64,000 nt of DNA from Candidatus Nitrosocosmicus franklandus (GCF_900696045.1 NZ_LR216287.1:496001-560000), one strand, 5' to 3'. Positions 18,778 through 28,787 are shown, numbered from the stretch's first letter. Notes: a model not told the origin generated them from the sequence alone. A program made the numbers and translations.

Positions 18778-18945
18778 ATGGAACCATAAAACTCACCTAG
18801 TATTTGACCATTTAATACCAATTTGGAACCACATATGGAACCAAATAACAAAATTTAAGCCAATTCATGGTTCCATTGTAATTTTTATGGTTCCACAGAT
18901 TTTTTCTATGGTTCCATAAGAGCTAATTTATGAATTGGAACCATA
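18778..18945. promoter_or_regulatory. Array of seven TGGAACCA/TGGTTCCA sites upstream of the integrase
   Basis: The 8-mer TGGAACCA or its reverse complement occurs seven times in 168 nt: cores GGAACC at 18780, 18826, 18837 and 18939, and GGTTCC at 18869, 18889 and 18910. Several extend to ATGGAACCAT-like near-palindromes. The last copy overlaps the AT-rich promoter just before the integrase ATG. The array could be repressor operators or recombinase arm-type sites. Confidence 0.75.
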
Positions 18946-18956
18946 AGTTATAATAT

Positions 18957-20084
18957 ATGCAGAAAATCGCGAGAGAAAACTCGCTAACTAAGCCGAGTAA
19001 AACCGAGTGGGTTGCTATGAACGTAAAGGTAAGACGAGAAGACATACCCATTCTTAATCAACGGCTCAAGTTACTGGGATTTGAAACTTTAGGACAACTA
19101 ACAAAAGATCTAATCAATGGAACATTTCCACATGTGACAGAAGATAGACAAATTACAAATCTTACAGATAATGTAGATAAATCAGGATTAAAATCTATAT
19201 TGGAGGGAGGTCACAACTCCGACTTTTACATGAAGGCTAACACCCAGGATATGTATGATTATTATCTGAATGTTCGTAAATTTCATAAAAACACCTGTAG
19301 AGATCTAGTTAGCTATTTTAAAAGATTCCGCGATGTTTTTTTTACTCAGCGAGTTGATGAAATTAGAAGCTGTACTCCTAGGGTTCGCTCAAAGATCATG
19401 GATTGCATGCGTAAATTTGGAGCCTATTATCTCTACAAATACAACAATGAAGAGTGTATTGATCTAGTAGAGAAAATTATTAGAAGACATAACCTTTCTG
19501 CAGGACAGACAGAACACGGTAAACTGTATATAGTTGATGATAGTTATATCGAAGAACGTTTAAAACAGTTATTTTCTATAGGAGAAGGAGAGATAGCCAC
19601 CATAATTAGATTTGGAATATTTTCGGGCTTGAGAGAAGATGAAATGCTTTATGTTTATAATAAAGATATCTGCCCAGATAAGTCAGGATGTTCTTGTTCA
19701 AAGCTGCATGTAATTGAAAAACCCAATGGAGTTTCTGTAGTTCTTATTCAGTGGCACAGGGGACATAAAAAATGTTATTTTACACTAGTTCCAACTAAAG
19801 TGCTAAAGGAATTCAAGTCAATGGATGATTTTGAATATAGGCCACATATACGTTCAGCTCATGAATATATGAAGGTTAAAACAAAGGATGACAAAATTAC
19901 TTTTATGTGGCTTAGAAAAGCACACTACAATGTAATGTGTAGAGTAATGAAACCGTTTGAGGCCAATGTGTTGGCAGGAAGAGCCAAATCAGTTGACGCC
20001 AAGCACTATGCAATGTATGAGTTGGATGAAATGTCACAGAAATACGCAGAAGCATGGAAAAAGTTTGATGTAAATATCAACTAG
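18957..20084 (+). CDS. SSV-type archaeal tyrosine recombinase (integrase)
   Basis: Tyrosine-recombinase features typical of archaeal integrases: the first catalytic Arg region is FGIFSGLREDEML (about 219-231), a basic hairpin segment WHRGHKKCYF follows, WLRKAHYNVM (about 318-327) fits the second Arg box, and the nucleophile Tyr lies in GRAKSVDAKHYAMYELDE (about 341-358), a pattern shared by SSV-like and thaumarchaeal integrases. The N-terminal 60 residues carry a possible arm-binding segment. It stands 265 nt from tRNA-Ala, the usual position for such an enzyme after site-specific insertion into the tRNA 3' end, and the gene is intact rather than split. An operator array precedes it. Confidence 0.88.
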   Translation: MQKIARENSLTKPSKTEWVAMNVKVRREDIPILNQRLKLLGFETLGQLTKDLINGTFPHVTEDRQITNLTDNVDKSGLKSILEGGHNSDFYMKANTQDMYDYYLNVRKFHKNTCRDLVSYFKRFRDVFFTQRVDEIRSCTPRVRSKIMDCMRKFGAYYLYKYNNEECIDLVEKIIRRHNLSAGQTEHGKLYIVDDSYIEERLKQLFSIGEGEIATIIRFGIFSGLREDEMLYVYNKDICPDKSGCSCSKLHVIEKPNGVSVVLIQWHRGHKKCYFTLVPTKVLKEFKSMDDFEYRPHIRSAHEYMKVKTKDDKITFMWLRKAHYNVMCRVMKPFEANVLAGRAKSVDAKHYAMYELDEMSQKYAEAWKKFDVNIN

Positions 20085-20282
20085 TCATAATAAAAAATTT
20101 TTACATAGTGATTTATTTCTTTCAAATGTTATATAATTCTTTAGTAACGATTCTCGATCTTGAATATAGGAATTTTATATCAATTTCAACAAATTCACAT
20201 CATTTGAACATACCATAAGGGTTTTTATAACAGCTATAACTCATTTTATAAATTTATTAAGAACCTATCCTAAAATTAATTT

Positions 20283-20763
20283 TCTATAGATTATGCTACA
20301 ATAAGAGAATTGTACCAACCCAAGATAGTTTTCATACTTCTTATCATATCTAGTAAAGAGTTTCCTAAACCTGTTATGCTCCGAATTAGTAGGCTCAACA
20401 ACCCATCATTTGGAAGAATATTTTTTATGATTTGGGTTCGGTTTTTCTTTAACCTTTTCTTCACTGTCGTTTACTTTCTTCTTTTTCTTTTTCTTGATCG
20501 GTAGATGAAATATAGAGCCTCGTTTGATTAATTATTACAGTTCCTTTTCATTGGATTTATATCCTTTGTCTAGAAAGAGATGTTATAGTTGTCGCCTTCC
20601 TCTTGATCTAGGTTTGGATCTGGGTGATGATCTAGGTCTTTTTATTACTGTTTTATCAACTACATCTGTTACCAGATTGATGTCGTGAATTCTGTATTCA
20701 GATTATATTGCAACCGATATAGGAATACCTTTCTTCTCAGGATATGAGAAGCATTAAGAAGAA
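20283..20763 (-). pseudogene. Decayed IS5-type DDE transposase (C-terminal part)
   Basis: Reading the minus strand through stops recovers KGIPISVAI, HDINLVTDVVDKTVIKRP, LDKGYKSNEKEL, WVVEPTNSEHNRFRKLF and YENYLGLVQF, in the order found in IS5-group transposases (consensus near the end: WVVERTNSWHNRFRKLF and NYLGLVQ). Stops interrupt at least three places, the key Arg of WVVER has become Pro, and the N-terminal half is not recognisable. It is a dead insertion beside the integrase. No clear terminal repeats were found. Confidence 0.8.
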
Positions 20764-21056
20764 CAAAAGACTTATTGAAGTTAAAGAGAAGTATATGCAC
20801 CGTTGAACAACCGAGACGGACTTTTAATCTCTAAAGACATCATTTGGAGAATATAAAGATTTCAAAGAGGATAATAGAGATAGTGATACAAATATCACTA
20901 TATAATCGGTACATATGAATATAGGAGGACCCAAATCGAGATGATAGGAAGACAGGAAACACATACAAAACGGCTTAAGATCAAATTTCTTTACGCATAG
21001 TTCTATGTTAATTTTCGACATCGAAAAATAACCGGCATATACTAGAGAGTAAATTA

Positions 21057-22097
21057 TCAGAGTTTTTTCTTTTCTTTTATTAAAACATCTATTTGGTTGT
21101 TTATCATATTCTTATGCTGCATTAATGTTTCATACACTATCCAGTTATCTTCTACGTCTTCTATTATTCTCCCTATCTTAGCCAATGCAATCTTTAACGT
21201 AGAGATTGTTTTATCGAATGCCCTTTGTGCTTTAAAATCAATTTCTTCCAACGTATCTTTCCTAAAAGAATGGTCAAAATAATCCATTCCATCTCCCTCA
21301 TAAATATAAACAGCATTAGTTGGAGTAGAAGAAGAAATTGTAGCATTGGCATCAGTTATGAAGTCGGTATTGTCTTTATTACTGTTAGTATTGTTGTTGT
21401 TATTATTGGCAATGTGTTGTTCATAATCCACACCCTCTTTTATTAACATCCTCATTTTTGCTACGGAAATCTTGTTACCTAAGACCTGTTGTGCAATATG
21501 CAGTTGTTTTTCTTTATCCTTTATGTATATCAGTTCCTCGGCTACACTCGTACTCAAGTTTGATTTTTTGACCTCGTCAAGTATCTCTGAAGGTAAGTCT
21601 AGCAAAGAAATTCTTTTAGATATATAAGAAATACTCTTTGATATTTTAGAAGATAAATCAGACAAACCTCCCCATCCAAAATCATAAACATAGGCTTTGA
21701 ATGCTTTTCCTTCTTCTAATGGATCTAGATCCCTTCTTTGAATATTCTCAACCAAAGAAACTTCAAATGCTTCCTTTTCATCCAATTCAACTATTTGGCA
21801 AACGATCTTTCTTAAGCCTAGTTTTTTGCAAGCTAAATATCTCCTGTTTCCCGTTACGATCTTAAATTCTGTCTTTTCTGATAGCGCTGGTGTTGAAGTT
21901 ACTGTTGTTGTTCGTACAATAATAGGATTTAACAACCCATTTTGCTTTATAGAAAGTGCCAGTTCATCTATATTATCATCATCACAAAAATCGGATTGTC
22001 TAGTGTGAAATCTATAGCTAGGAGAAGAAATCTGATGAATAGGGACCTCTTCTATGATTCCGTTCATCAAAGACGATGTAGCAAACGGTTTTTGCAC
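21057..22097 (-). CDS. ParB/Spo0J-like DNA-binding protein
   Basis: The N-terminal ParB domain is clear: IDELALSIKQNGLLNPIIVR, then FKIVTGNRRYLACKKLG (the GxRR box) and VSLVENIQRRDLDPLEEGKAF. A helix-turn-helix region follows at about 140-200 (ISKSISYISKRISLLDLP). The C-terminal third has an Asn-rich linker (about 228-250) and a coiled-coil-like end. ParB proteins bind centromere-like sites and help segregate plasmids or chromosomes; accessory copies are common on archaeal elements. No ParA ATPase is adjacent. I keep the GTG at 22097 because a TATA-like TTTATATTC lies about 25 nt upstream; an ATG at 22067 is an alternative. Confidence 0.9.
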   Translation of the reverse strand: MQKPFATSSLMNGIIEEVPIHQISSPSYRFHTRQSDFCDDDNIDELALSIKQNGLLNPIIVRTTTVTSTPALSEKTEFKIVTGNRRYLACKKLGLRKIVCQIVELDEKEAFEVSLVENIQRRDLDPLEEGKAFKAYVYDFGWGGLSDLSSKISKSISYISKRISLLDLPSEILDEVKKSNLSTSVAEELIYIKDKEKQLHIAQQVLGNKISVAKMRMLIKEGVDYEQHIANNNNNNTNSNKDNTDFITDANATISSSTPTNAVYIYEGDGMDYFDHSFRKDTLEEIDFKAQRAFDKTISTLKIALAKIGRIIEDVEDNWIVYETLMQHKNMINNQIDVLIKEKKKL

Positions 22098-22298
22098 AAC
22101 TATGACAATGTAATGCAGAATATAAACATATCTTAATATTTATTAATTAATAAAATTAACTACAAAAACAAAACGGATGCCTCGACTACTACAATATCAA
22201 TCCATTAAACATTTTGAATCCAAGATTCAAATGGCATTGTTAAATAGAATCATGTTTAAAATAATAGATAAGCTGAATTTCTTGGGAGACAACAAATT

Positions 22299-22709
22299 TT
22301 GTCAAAATCAGATGATGAACAGTTTATAAGAAATCAACCGAGACATCGGATTCTGGTTGTTGATGACAGTTATGAAACAAATTTGTTTTTCAAAATGACT
22401 CTAGAACAAGAGGGATTGTATGTGGAAACATATAGCGATCCTCTTGAAGTGGTACAGACCTTTGAACCAAATTATTATGATCTGGTATTGCTCGACATAA
22501 GATTGCCTCATATGAATGGATTTGAATTATACAAGATGCTTAAAGAAATTGATAAATCCGTAAAAGTATGTTTTATTACAAGTTTTGAAGCCTATTACAA
22601 ATCATTAGTTGAGGAATTTGATTTAGACATTAAATGTTTTATCAGAAAACCCATCCAAAAAGATGAATTAATTAAACATGTAATTGAACAGCTAGTAACC
22701 TCAGAATAA
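22299..22709 (+). CDS. Stand-alone response regulator receiver protein
   Basis: A single CheY-like receiver domain: acidic pair Asp22-Asp23 in LVVDDS, phospho-acceptor Asp66 in LVLLDIRLPHMNGFE, and the conserved Lys in FIRKPIQKDEL. No output domain is attached, and no histidine kinase gene lies in the window. It is divergent from the ParB-like gene across about 200 nt, so they could share regulation. Start is TTG at 22299 after an ATAAT-rich stretch. Length 136 is standard. Confidence 0.9.
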   Translation: MSKSDDEQFIRNQPRHRILVVDDSYETNLFFKMTLEQEGLYVETYSDPLEVVQTFEPNYYDLVLLDIRLPHMNGFELYKMLKEIDKSVKVCFITSFEAYYKSLVEEFDLDIKCFIRKPIQKDELIKHVIEQLVTSE

Positions 22710-22932
22710 CATGCTAGGCACCCATATTTAATGCATCCTTCTAATAACCATAAGACAAATTTCAATTGACTTACCTGTTTATTAGGGCAAGATTGATTAC
22801 TGCACCTAATAACTCTAGCAACTGGAATAGAGATGCTAATATTTCAAAATACCAATGTAGAATTGGAAAATTAATGCAATGATAGTAATAATTTTACTCA
22901 GATTAAAATAGCGGTATATTAATTAGAAGATA

Positions 22933-23292
22933 TTGACAGATTCTTATCAAATTGAAGGAGAAATCTGGATAGATGATAACAACAAGATCGACAATGTAAC
23001 AACATATGTACGAATCGAGGATACTAGTAGAGCCGATGCTCCTTCAAGAATGATAGCACAGAACATACTAAGAAATGTCAAGTTTAGGTCCGAAGGCGAT
23101 AAGAAGGTGCTGCAATTTCATATTAGCACTCCATTATCAAAGGATGATAAAACCTATACAATTAATGTTCATGTTGATATTAATGGAAACGGTAAAATTG
23201 ATCAAGGAGATTATATTAACATGGAAAGTTATCCTGTTCCCTTACAAAGGTCTAGACAAAAAATTGTAGTCAAAGTAAAACAAATAAGATAA
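22933..23292 (+). CDS. Small beta-rich protein resembling YbaY/YscW lipoprotein-type domain
   Basis: The pattern VTTYVRIEDTSRADAPSRMI, a middle strand KVLQFHIS and a YTINVHVDINGNGKID end resembles the YbaY/YscW-type domain (V-x-L-x-D-x-S-x-A-D-A-P). The usual signal peptide and lipobox are missing. DINGNGKIDQGD has the spacing of a calcium-binding loop. Start is TTG at 22933. It is convergent with the astacin gene, 38 nt away. The function is unknown; the resemblance is modest. Confidence 0.55.
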   Translation: MTDSYQIEGEIWIDDNNKIDNVTTYVRIEDTSRADAPSRMIAQNILRNVKFRSEGDKKVLQFHISTPLSKDDKTYTINVHVDINGNGKIDQGDYINMESYPVPLQRSRQKIVVKVKQIR

Positions 23293-23330
23293 ATTTCGTT
23301 TCTAGTTGAAGAGTATTTGAATGCGACCTG

Positions 23331-25412
23331 CTAAAACGACCATCCATTGTTTGGTGCAGTTTGCCAAATATGCCACACTGCATGGTCTGCCCCTCTTGCA
23401 AATACTTCCAATCTACCATCAGCGTTTTGGGCTACTACAGGATCGCTTGTTATTATGCCACCTCGTGAGGCCCAGCCGTTAACCCAGCCGTTACTTGGTG
23501 CTGTTTGCCATGTATGCCAAAGCGCGTTGTCTGTTCCTCTTGCAAATACTTCCAATCTACCATCAGCGTTTTGGGCTACTACAGGATCGCTTGTTATTAT
23601 GCCACCTCGTGAGGCCCAGCCGTTAACCCAGCCGTTACTTGGTGCTGTTTGCCATGTATGCCAAAGCGCGTTGTCTGTTCCTCTTGCAAATATCTCTAAT
23701 CTACCATCTTTATTTCGGCCAACAGCGATATTGCTTGTTATCCTACCTCCCCTTGTAGCCCAGCCGTTAACCCAGCCACCGTTTGGAGCTACCTGCCATG
23801 TATGCCAAACTCCATTATCTGTTCCTCTTGCAAATACTTCCAATCTACCATCAGCGTTTTGGGCTACTACAGGATCGCTTGTTATTATGCCACCTCGTGA
23901 GGCCCAGCCGTTAACCCAGCCACCGTTTGGAGCTACCTGCCATGTATGCCAAAGCGCGTTGTCTGTTCCTCTTGCAAATATCTCTAATCTACCATCTTTA
24001 TTTCGGCCAACAGCGATATTGCTTGTTATCCTACCTCCCCTTGTAGCCCAGCCGTTAACCCAGCCACCGTTTGGAGCTACCTGCCATGTATGCCAAACTC
24101 CATTATCTGTTCCTCTTGCAAATACTTCCAATCTACCATCAGCGTTTTGGGCTACTACAGGATCGCTTGTTATTATGCCACCTCGTGAGGCCCAGCCGTT
24201 AACCCAGCCACCGTTTGGAGCTACCTGCCATGTATGCCAAAGCGCGTTGTCTGTTCCTCTTGCAAATATCTCTAATCTACCATCTTTATTTCGGCCAACA
24301 GAAATTTCACTCGTTATTTTTCCACCTCTGGTGCCCCAGCCGGCTCTCGGATACATAAGGTTAATTGCTGCTATATCACCGTCACTTAATCCATTTCGCT
24401 GACCTATTGCTGCACCACATGGAAGATCTGTTCTTAATACTTGGATAGTAGGCTGTCCGTTTTTTGAAAAAGCCGTTGCAGGATAATGCATAATTGAACA
24501 ATAATCATATTGCCCCACGTCATCTCCATCGGTAATGTGTTGATTGAAATTGTGTCTATTTGCGTCCTGAATATTTTCCCAATTGATTCTAATGAAAGTA
24601 TCTCTGTCCTCACGACTTTGCTCATGCCAACATCCTAGGGCGTGACAGATTTCATGTATGGTACTTCCTGTACCACAACCATCAGCTAATGAGATTATTT
24701 GTTTTCCTCCCTGCCTTCCCACATATGACCAACAGCCATCCCTTCGTTCAAATCTTATATAATCGGGGAAGGATGATGCATTACTACTATTTCTCATAAT
24801 AAACCGAACACCTGTTCGTGATTGTATGTGAGATACAGCATCTGTAACTCTTTGTTGATTGGGCAAGGCGCCATCAATCTCGTAAGGTACTGTGTTATTT
24901 GGCCACCGAAATTGACTTCCAGGTATTATAACCGCTCTATTTGTATCACCATCGTCGCTAGGTGTCGCATTTTCATTATCAGTAACTTTTATTGCGATAT
25001 CACCTTCAAAAATAGACACCCCATCAATGACAGAATATTCTACTTCTTTTTTGGTAAAGGTGTTACCAGATATAAATCCTTTTTTAGTATCGGTGCCTTC
25101 ACTAAACTCTCTGCAAATGCCTTCAGCGCTTTCCTTGTCCCGTACAGCTGAAGGAAAGTCATCTAGACCTGATGGCATTTTACCAATTTGATCCTCAGCT
25201 CCTTGACCCGATCTTTGACTCGTACTATCAGTATTGTCAACAATGTGAAAGTCATCTAGACCTGATGGCATTTTACCAATTTGATCCTCAGCTCCTTGAC
25301 CCGATCTTTGACTCGTACTATCAGTATTGTCAACAATGTGAAAGTCATCTAGACCTGATGGCATTTTACCAATTTGATCCTCAGAAACCTTCTTACCACT
25401 ATTATTTTCCAT
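23331..25412 (-). CDS. Astacin-family (M12A) zinc metallopeptidase with N-terminal 31-residue repeats and seven-unit propeller
   Basis: Zinc endopeptidase. The active site HEICHALGCWHE (253-264) has three His ligands and the catalytic Glu254; the Met-turn CSIMHYP is at 305-311. The pro-region carries FEGD (135-138), the FxGD aspartate switch that keeps astacin zymogens latent. The C-terminal 337 residues are seven units of 48 residues (GWASRGG, DGRLEVFARGTDN, VWHTWQ), a pattern of PLL/tectonin-like beta-propellers that bind carbohydrate. The first 86 residues hold two complete and one partial 31-residue units (EDQIGKMPSGLDDF). No signal peptide is visible. I start at the ATG at 25412 because TATA-like TTTATAAATA lies about 25 nt upstream; a longer frame begins at 25460. 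Units at the DNA level are almost identical, so duplication is recent. Confidence 0.9.
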   Translation of the reverse strand: MENNSGKKVSEDQIGKMPSGLDDFHIVDNTDSTSQRSGQGAEDQIGKMPSGLDDFHIVDNTDSTSQRSGQGAEDQIGKMPSGLDDFPSAVRDKESAEGICREFSEGTDTKKGFISGNTFTKKEVEYSVIDGVSIFEGDIAIKVTDNENATPSDDGDTNRAVIIPGSQFRWPNNTVPYEIDGALPNQQRVTDAVSHIQSRTGVRFIMRNSSNASSFPDYIRFERRDGCWSYVGRQGGKQIISLADGCGTGSTIHEICHALGCWHEQSREDRDTFIRINWENIQDANRHNFNQHITDGDDVGQYDYCSIMHYPATAFSKNGQPTIQVLRTDLPCGAAIGQRNGLSDGDIAAINLMYPRAGWGTRGGKITSEISVGRNKDGRLEIFARGTDNALWHTWQVAPNGGWVNGWASRGGIITSDPVVAQNADGRLEVFARGTDNGVWHTWQVAPNGGWVNGWATRGGRITSNIAVGRNKDGRLEIFARGTDNALWHTWQVAPNGGWVNGWASRGGIITSDPVVAQNADGRLEVFARGTDNGVWHTWQVAPNGGWVNGWATRGGRITSNIAVGRNKDGRLEIFARGTDNALWHTWQTAPSNGWVNGWASRGGIITSDPVVAQNADGRLEVFARGTDNALWHTWQTAPSNGWVNGWASRGGIITSDPVVAQNADGRLEVFARGADHAVWHIWQTAPNNGWSF
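23340..24345 (-). repeat. Seven tandem 144-bp propeller-coding units
   Basis: Seven units of 144 bp encode the propeller. Two alternating unit types (SRGGIITSDP and TRGGRITSNI) form a higher-order 288-bp period, so paired units were duplicated together. There are no unique spacers between units. Confidence 0.9.
25158..25394 (-). repeat. Tandem 93-bp repeat coding for the astacin N-terminus
   Basis: The phrase GTCATCTAGACCTGATGG recurs at 25158, 25251 and 25344, exactly 93 bp apart, giving two full and one partial 31-residue unit. Copies appear identical by eye over their full shared length. Confidence 0.92.
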
Positions 25413-27646
25413 AACATGGAAATAGTAAATGTATTTATAAATATTTACACAAATTTTCAAATGATTAAGACGGTAAGATCTGTTTATCTATTACTCAATA
25501 CTTACTAATTTCTAATTTTAGAAAAGAAAGTTGTTTTGGACAACTACTCTTAAGTACCTAATAACTCGTTAATTCTTGGTAAATATTGATCAGAGATACA
25601 AAAGAATGACAGGATCATCAGAATGAATCACGATAAATCATAGAAATATAAAATATTAAAGAATCTCAATCTACTGTTCAGGACCTCTAGTTGTGTTTTT
25701 ACTAACAAAGACGTTCTCTGTGCTCATTTAATGGAAATTAGATTTTTGACAGGTAATTATATGAATATAAAATACTATTGACTACACCTAAATAACAAAC
25801 GGTATCCTATGAATAAATTAGAACAATAGCAATAATATTTAGTTCTTGTCTATAAAATCATATTAACTTGTGAAGGGTATAACCAACTTTTGTTGTTTTA
25901 ACAGATTCCTAATTTAAGTAAAGGACCATAATAAGAAGTAATTGAAAGTATCTGTTTATTAGATGATAACAGTAGAAGGTAATAACTTTATTGAAAATTC
26001 ACAAATGCATTTGAATAAACTAAAGATGGACTTATAGACGATAAAAAAGAATGACGATTAATGGTTGGATACCATTTTTCTACATTCAATATAGAAATGT
26101 TTGCTTATACAACGTCGAGTTTTTCGAAATGACTACAATAATTATAAAACATTGTTTAGTTTCTATATTTAATTTTGAGGATAATAAAGTTAAGAATGAT
26201 TTATTGAAATATGTTATTGCCTTTCCGTATTCTTGTTAAATAATTACCTCAATAAGAAAAATAAGTTAAAGTATATCGTATGAATATCTAACGATACTTT
26301 AATATGGAATTTTAATTGAACAGTTAAAGATTTAGTCCTTAATAGAAATTAAATGTATTTCATTTATTCAGTAATTGATATACCTCTGATATTACAAAAA
26401 AATTTTGGATTGTGTGATTATGATTGCTTTATGGTTAAAACCATTTTTTATTATGATTGTGACAATTCTTCAAGATTTATCGATTCCATAGACAAGTACA
26501 TACGTTAGAATAAAATTATGAAATATGTTTTTTCAAGATGCAAAGCGTATATTAGTCATCTTTGAATTGTCAATTTGAAGGGATCGCTCCAGAGTATCTT
26601 TAGTCAGACCTACTAAATTAACCATAAAATTAAGAGTATCACAGCTAAATTATAGAAAACAGAATTAGTTATCCTTGAATTAGCTTTTTCTTGCTGATAA
26701 AGTTCTTGAAGTAATTTCATGGCACCGCAGAGGGGTTGCAACATGTTTATCATGAAAACAATAGTGTTAGATTTGCAGTTCTTGATCGAACAAATTTTAT
26801 AGATAAGTTAGTAAATTCAACAATATTGGGTCACTTTATTAATCAAGATTTCTAAATCTATACCCCTCCAAAACATACTATAGCTTCATTATATCTTCCT
26901 AAAACAAATGATGAAACTCGTTTATCATACCAAGTGGGTAAAATACTAGGTCTTACCAATAGCATTTTCAAATTCTCGAATTTCTTCACTAAATTATTTT
27001 AGACGAATAAGAGAGTGTCTTTAGTTCTTTTATTCATAGGTAAAATGTGGTTTTGTATTTAAGGATCTCCTGAAGAAATTGAGGGAATGATTAATTTTTG
27101 TAACATATCATTCTAAGATCCAGATTAGGTTAAGTGATTGCATTCCTTTAATGTTTTGTCGATTCCAAATCATTACATGGCTTCTTCTTATTCATTTCGA
27201 TTAATATATTTTAGAAACTCCTGTTATTCAACATGTGTGCACAATTAGAATTCAGCCAAATTCACTTATCGAAGTATAGAATAGCTTCTTTGTAATCCCT
27301 TAAATGATAAAGAGCATTCTCTGATTGGATCAAGGATCGGCAAGGTTCGATTTCAATTCTTTTGTTTTTTAATTTACTTTGTATTCAAGGTTAAAATCTT
27401 GATCGATAAAAACGTCACATAGTAATGATGAATATAGCCTATAACAGTAAGGTCATTGATAGCAGATGAAAGCAAATGCCAGAGTTTAACTCATGAATGT
27501 ATTGCTGAATGCAAATCTGTATGTGATTTTTATTCCAAATTTCTATCTAAGCTGTATCAGCATGGTATATCGTTCATCAAATTAAACGATCGGATATCAT
27601 AAGATTCTAGTTGAAAATGGGATGTGGGTTTATAATTAATTCTTTC
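25413..27646. other. Long AT-rich stretch without intact genes
   Basis: About 2.2 kb with no convincing gene. A 62-codon frame at 26051-26239 has no recognisable features. A plus-strand stretch at about 26718-27110 reads as sensible protein (for example GTAEGLQHVYHENNSVRF and then LSYQVGKILGLTNSIF) with few stops, and may be a decayed gene of unknown type. Confidence 0.4.
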
Positions 27647-28017
27647 TTACTTTTCAGCATTATTACTTAAGGGTATAACGGAGTAACCTTCCCTAACCGT
27701 GTAATTCCTATCTCCACCGAAATGTTGAGGCAAGGTTGCTGTACCGTTCTCGATCCAAACATAGGCAATCCCATTCTTATAATCATAACAATCACCTATC
27801 TATTGTAATCACAATTAGTTGGACTAATTTCTCCATCATTCATCACTAAAGTAACGTCACTTTCAACTTCAGAGAAATTGTTATAAATGTTCGAAAAGTT
27901 AGCTAGGGCTGGCATAATTTCCATATTACCGAATAACGTGATTGTCATCAATGAACATAACCCAGTCAACATTATCAGGCCAATTAGTTTATCCTTTCCT
28001 GGATAGAACCTGTACAT
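27647..28017 (-). pseudogene. Frameshifted small secreted protein
   Basis: The first frame (28017 to 27796) encodes 73 residues with a hydrophobic leader (LIGLIMLTGLCSLMTITLF) and ends in TNCDYNR. The next frame continues at once with DCYDYKNGIAYVWIENGTATLP and runs to a stop at 27647. The continuation has the composition of exported protein, and no start codon precedes it, so a one- or two-base indel is likely. The family is unknown. Confidence 0.5.
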
Positions 28018-28787
28018 AAAATTTATGAAGGGATCACCATTATTTATCTATTTAGGATTTTGGTAATTTAGACCTTTAAATGTCTATAATTTCCTATTAG
28101 ATGCAAATAAGCGCCAGTGACCTGTATTTGTTAATACAATCTATGCTTATAGAAGATGACAAATGATTAATCAAAGCATTTTTCTTCATATTACTATACT
28201 AGGTACCATCCTGAAATGAAGTGGTTTATCTCAATTGTAGGCGACGTGTCATCACAATGCAGCAGAAGGTATGGCTTATTTGGCATGTATCATGATGACC
28301 AAATTTGGCTAGAACACCATCTTTATATAATATATAATTTATGTTTATATTACCACATTAAAGTATAGTAGGTGACTGATTAAGCCATAATAATACACAA
28401 GTCATAATTGATGTCAAAAGTTATTCAGATAATCTCGATAGATTAATATCTTGATATACCAGGTAGATCATTTTATCTAAACAAGCACTATACACCAATC
28501 CGATCTTCATGAAAGATTTTTTCAAATTATTGCAGGTTATCCCAGGTTTAGAATAATTTTAATTCGGTATGGTTTATTTTAGATTATTGATTTGTAACAT
28601 AACCTTAAAATGGTGTTCTAATTTGCAATATATTGTTACTAAGTATGTGTAGTATAAAGGAATCTAACTACATTTCAGACAGTAGAATTTCGATCGGTTT
28701 CTTAATATGGATATTTTTACTATTAACAAAAATCAGAGATAAAATTAAATTATGTAAGGAAATGATGAAATGCTCTTTAACCTTCCT
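28018..28787. other. Intergenic stretch in the accessory island
   Basis: No gene seen. A 72-codon plus-strand frame at 28633-28851 overlaps the subtilase gene end and is not convincing. Confidence 0.4.

Noticed and set aside
23340-24345. Regular repeats that could look like a CRISPR array
   Set aside because: Units are 144 bp, contiguous without unique spacers, and code for propeller blades in the astacin frame. No cas genes are near.
23347-24402. A 351-codon plus-strand frame opposite the propeller
   Set aside because: It is open only because the repeated unit lacks stops on the reverse strand. Its translation is repetitive, and the minus strand encodes clear domains.
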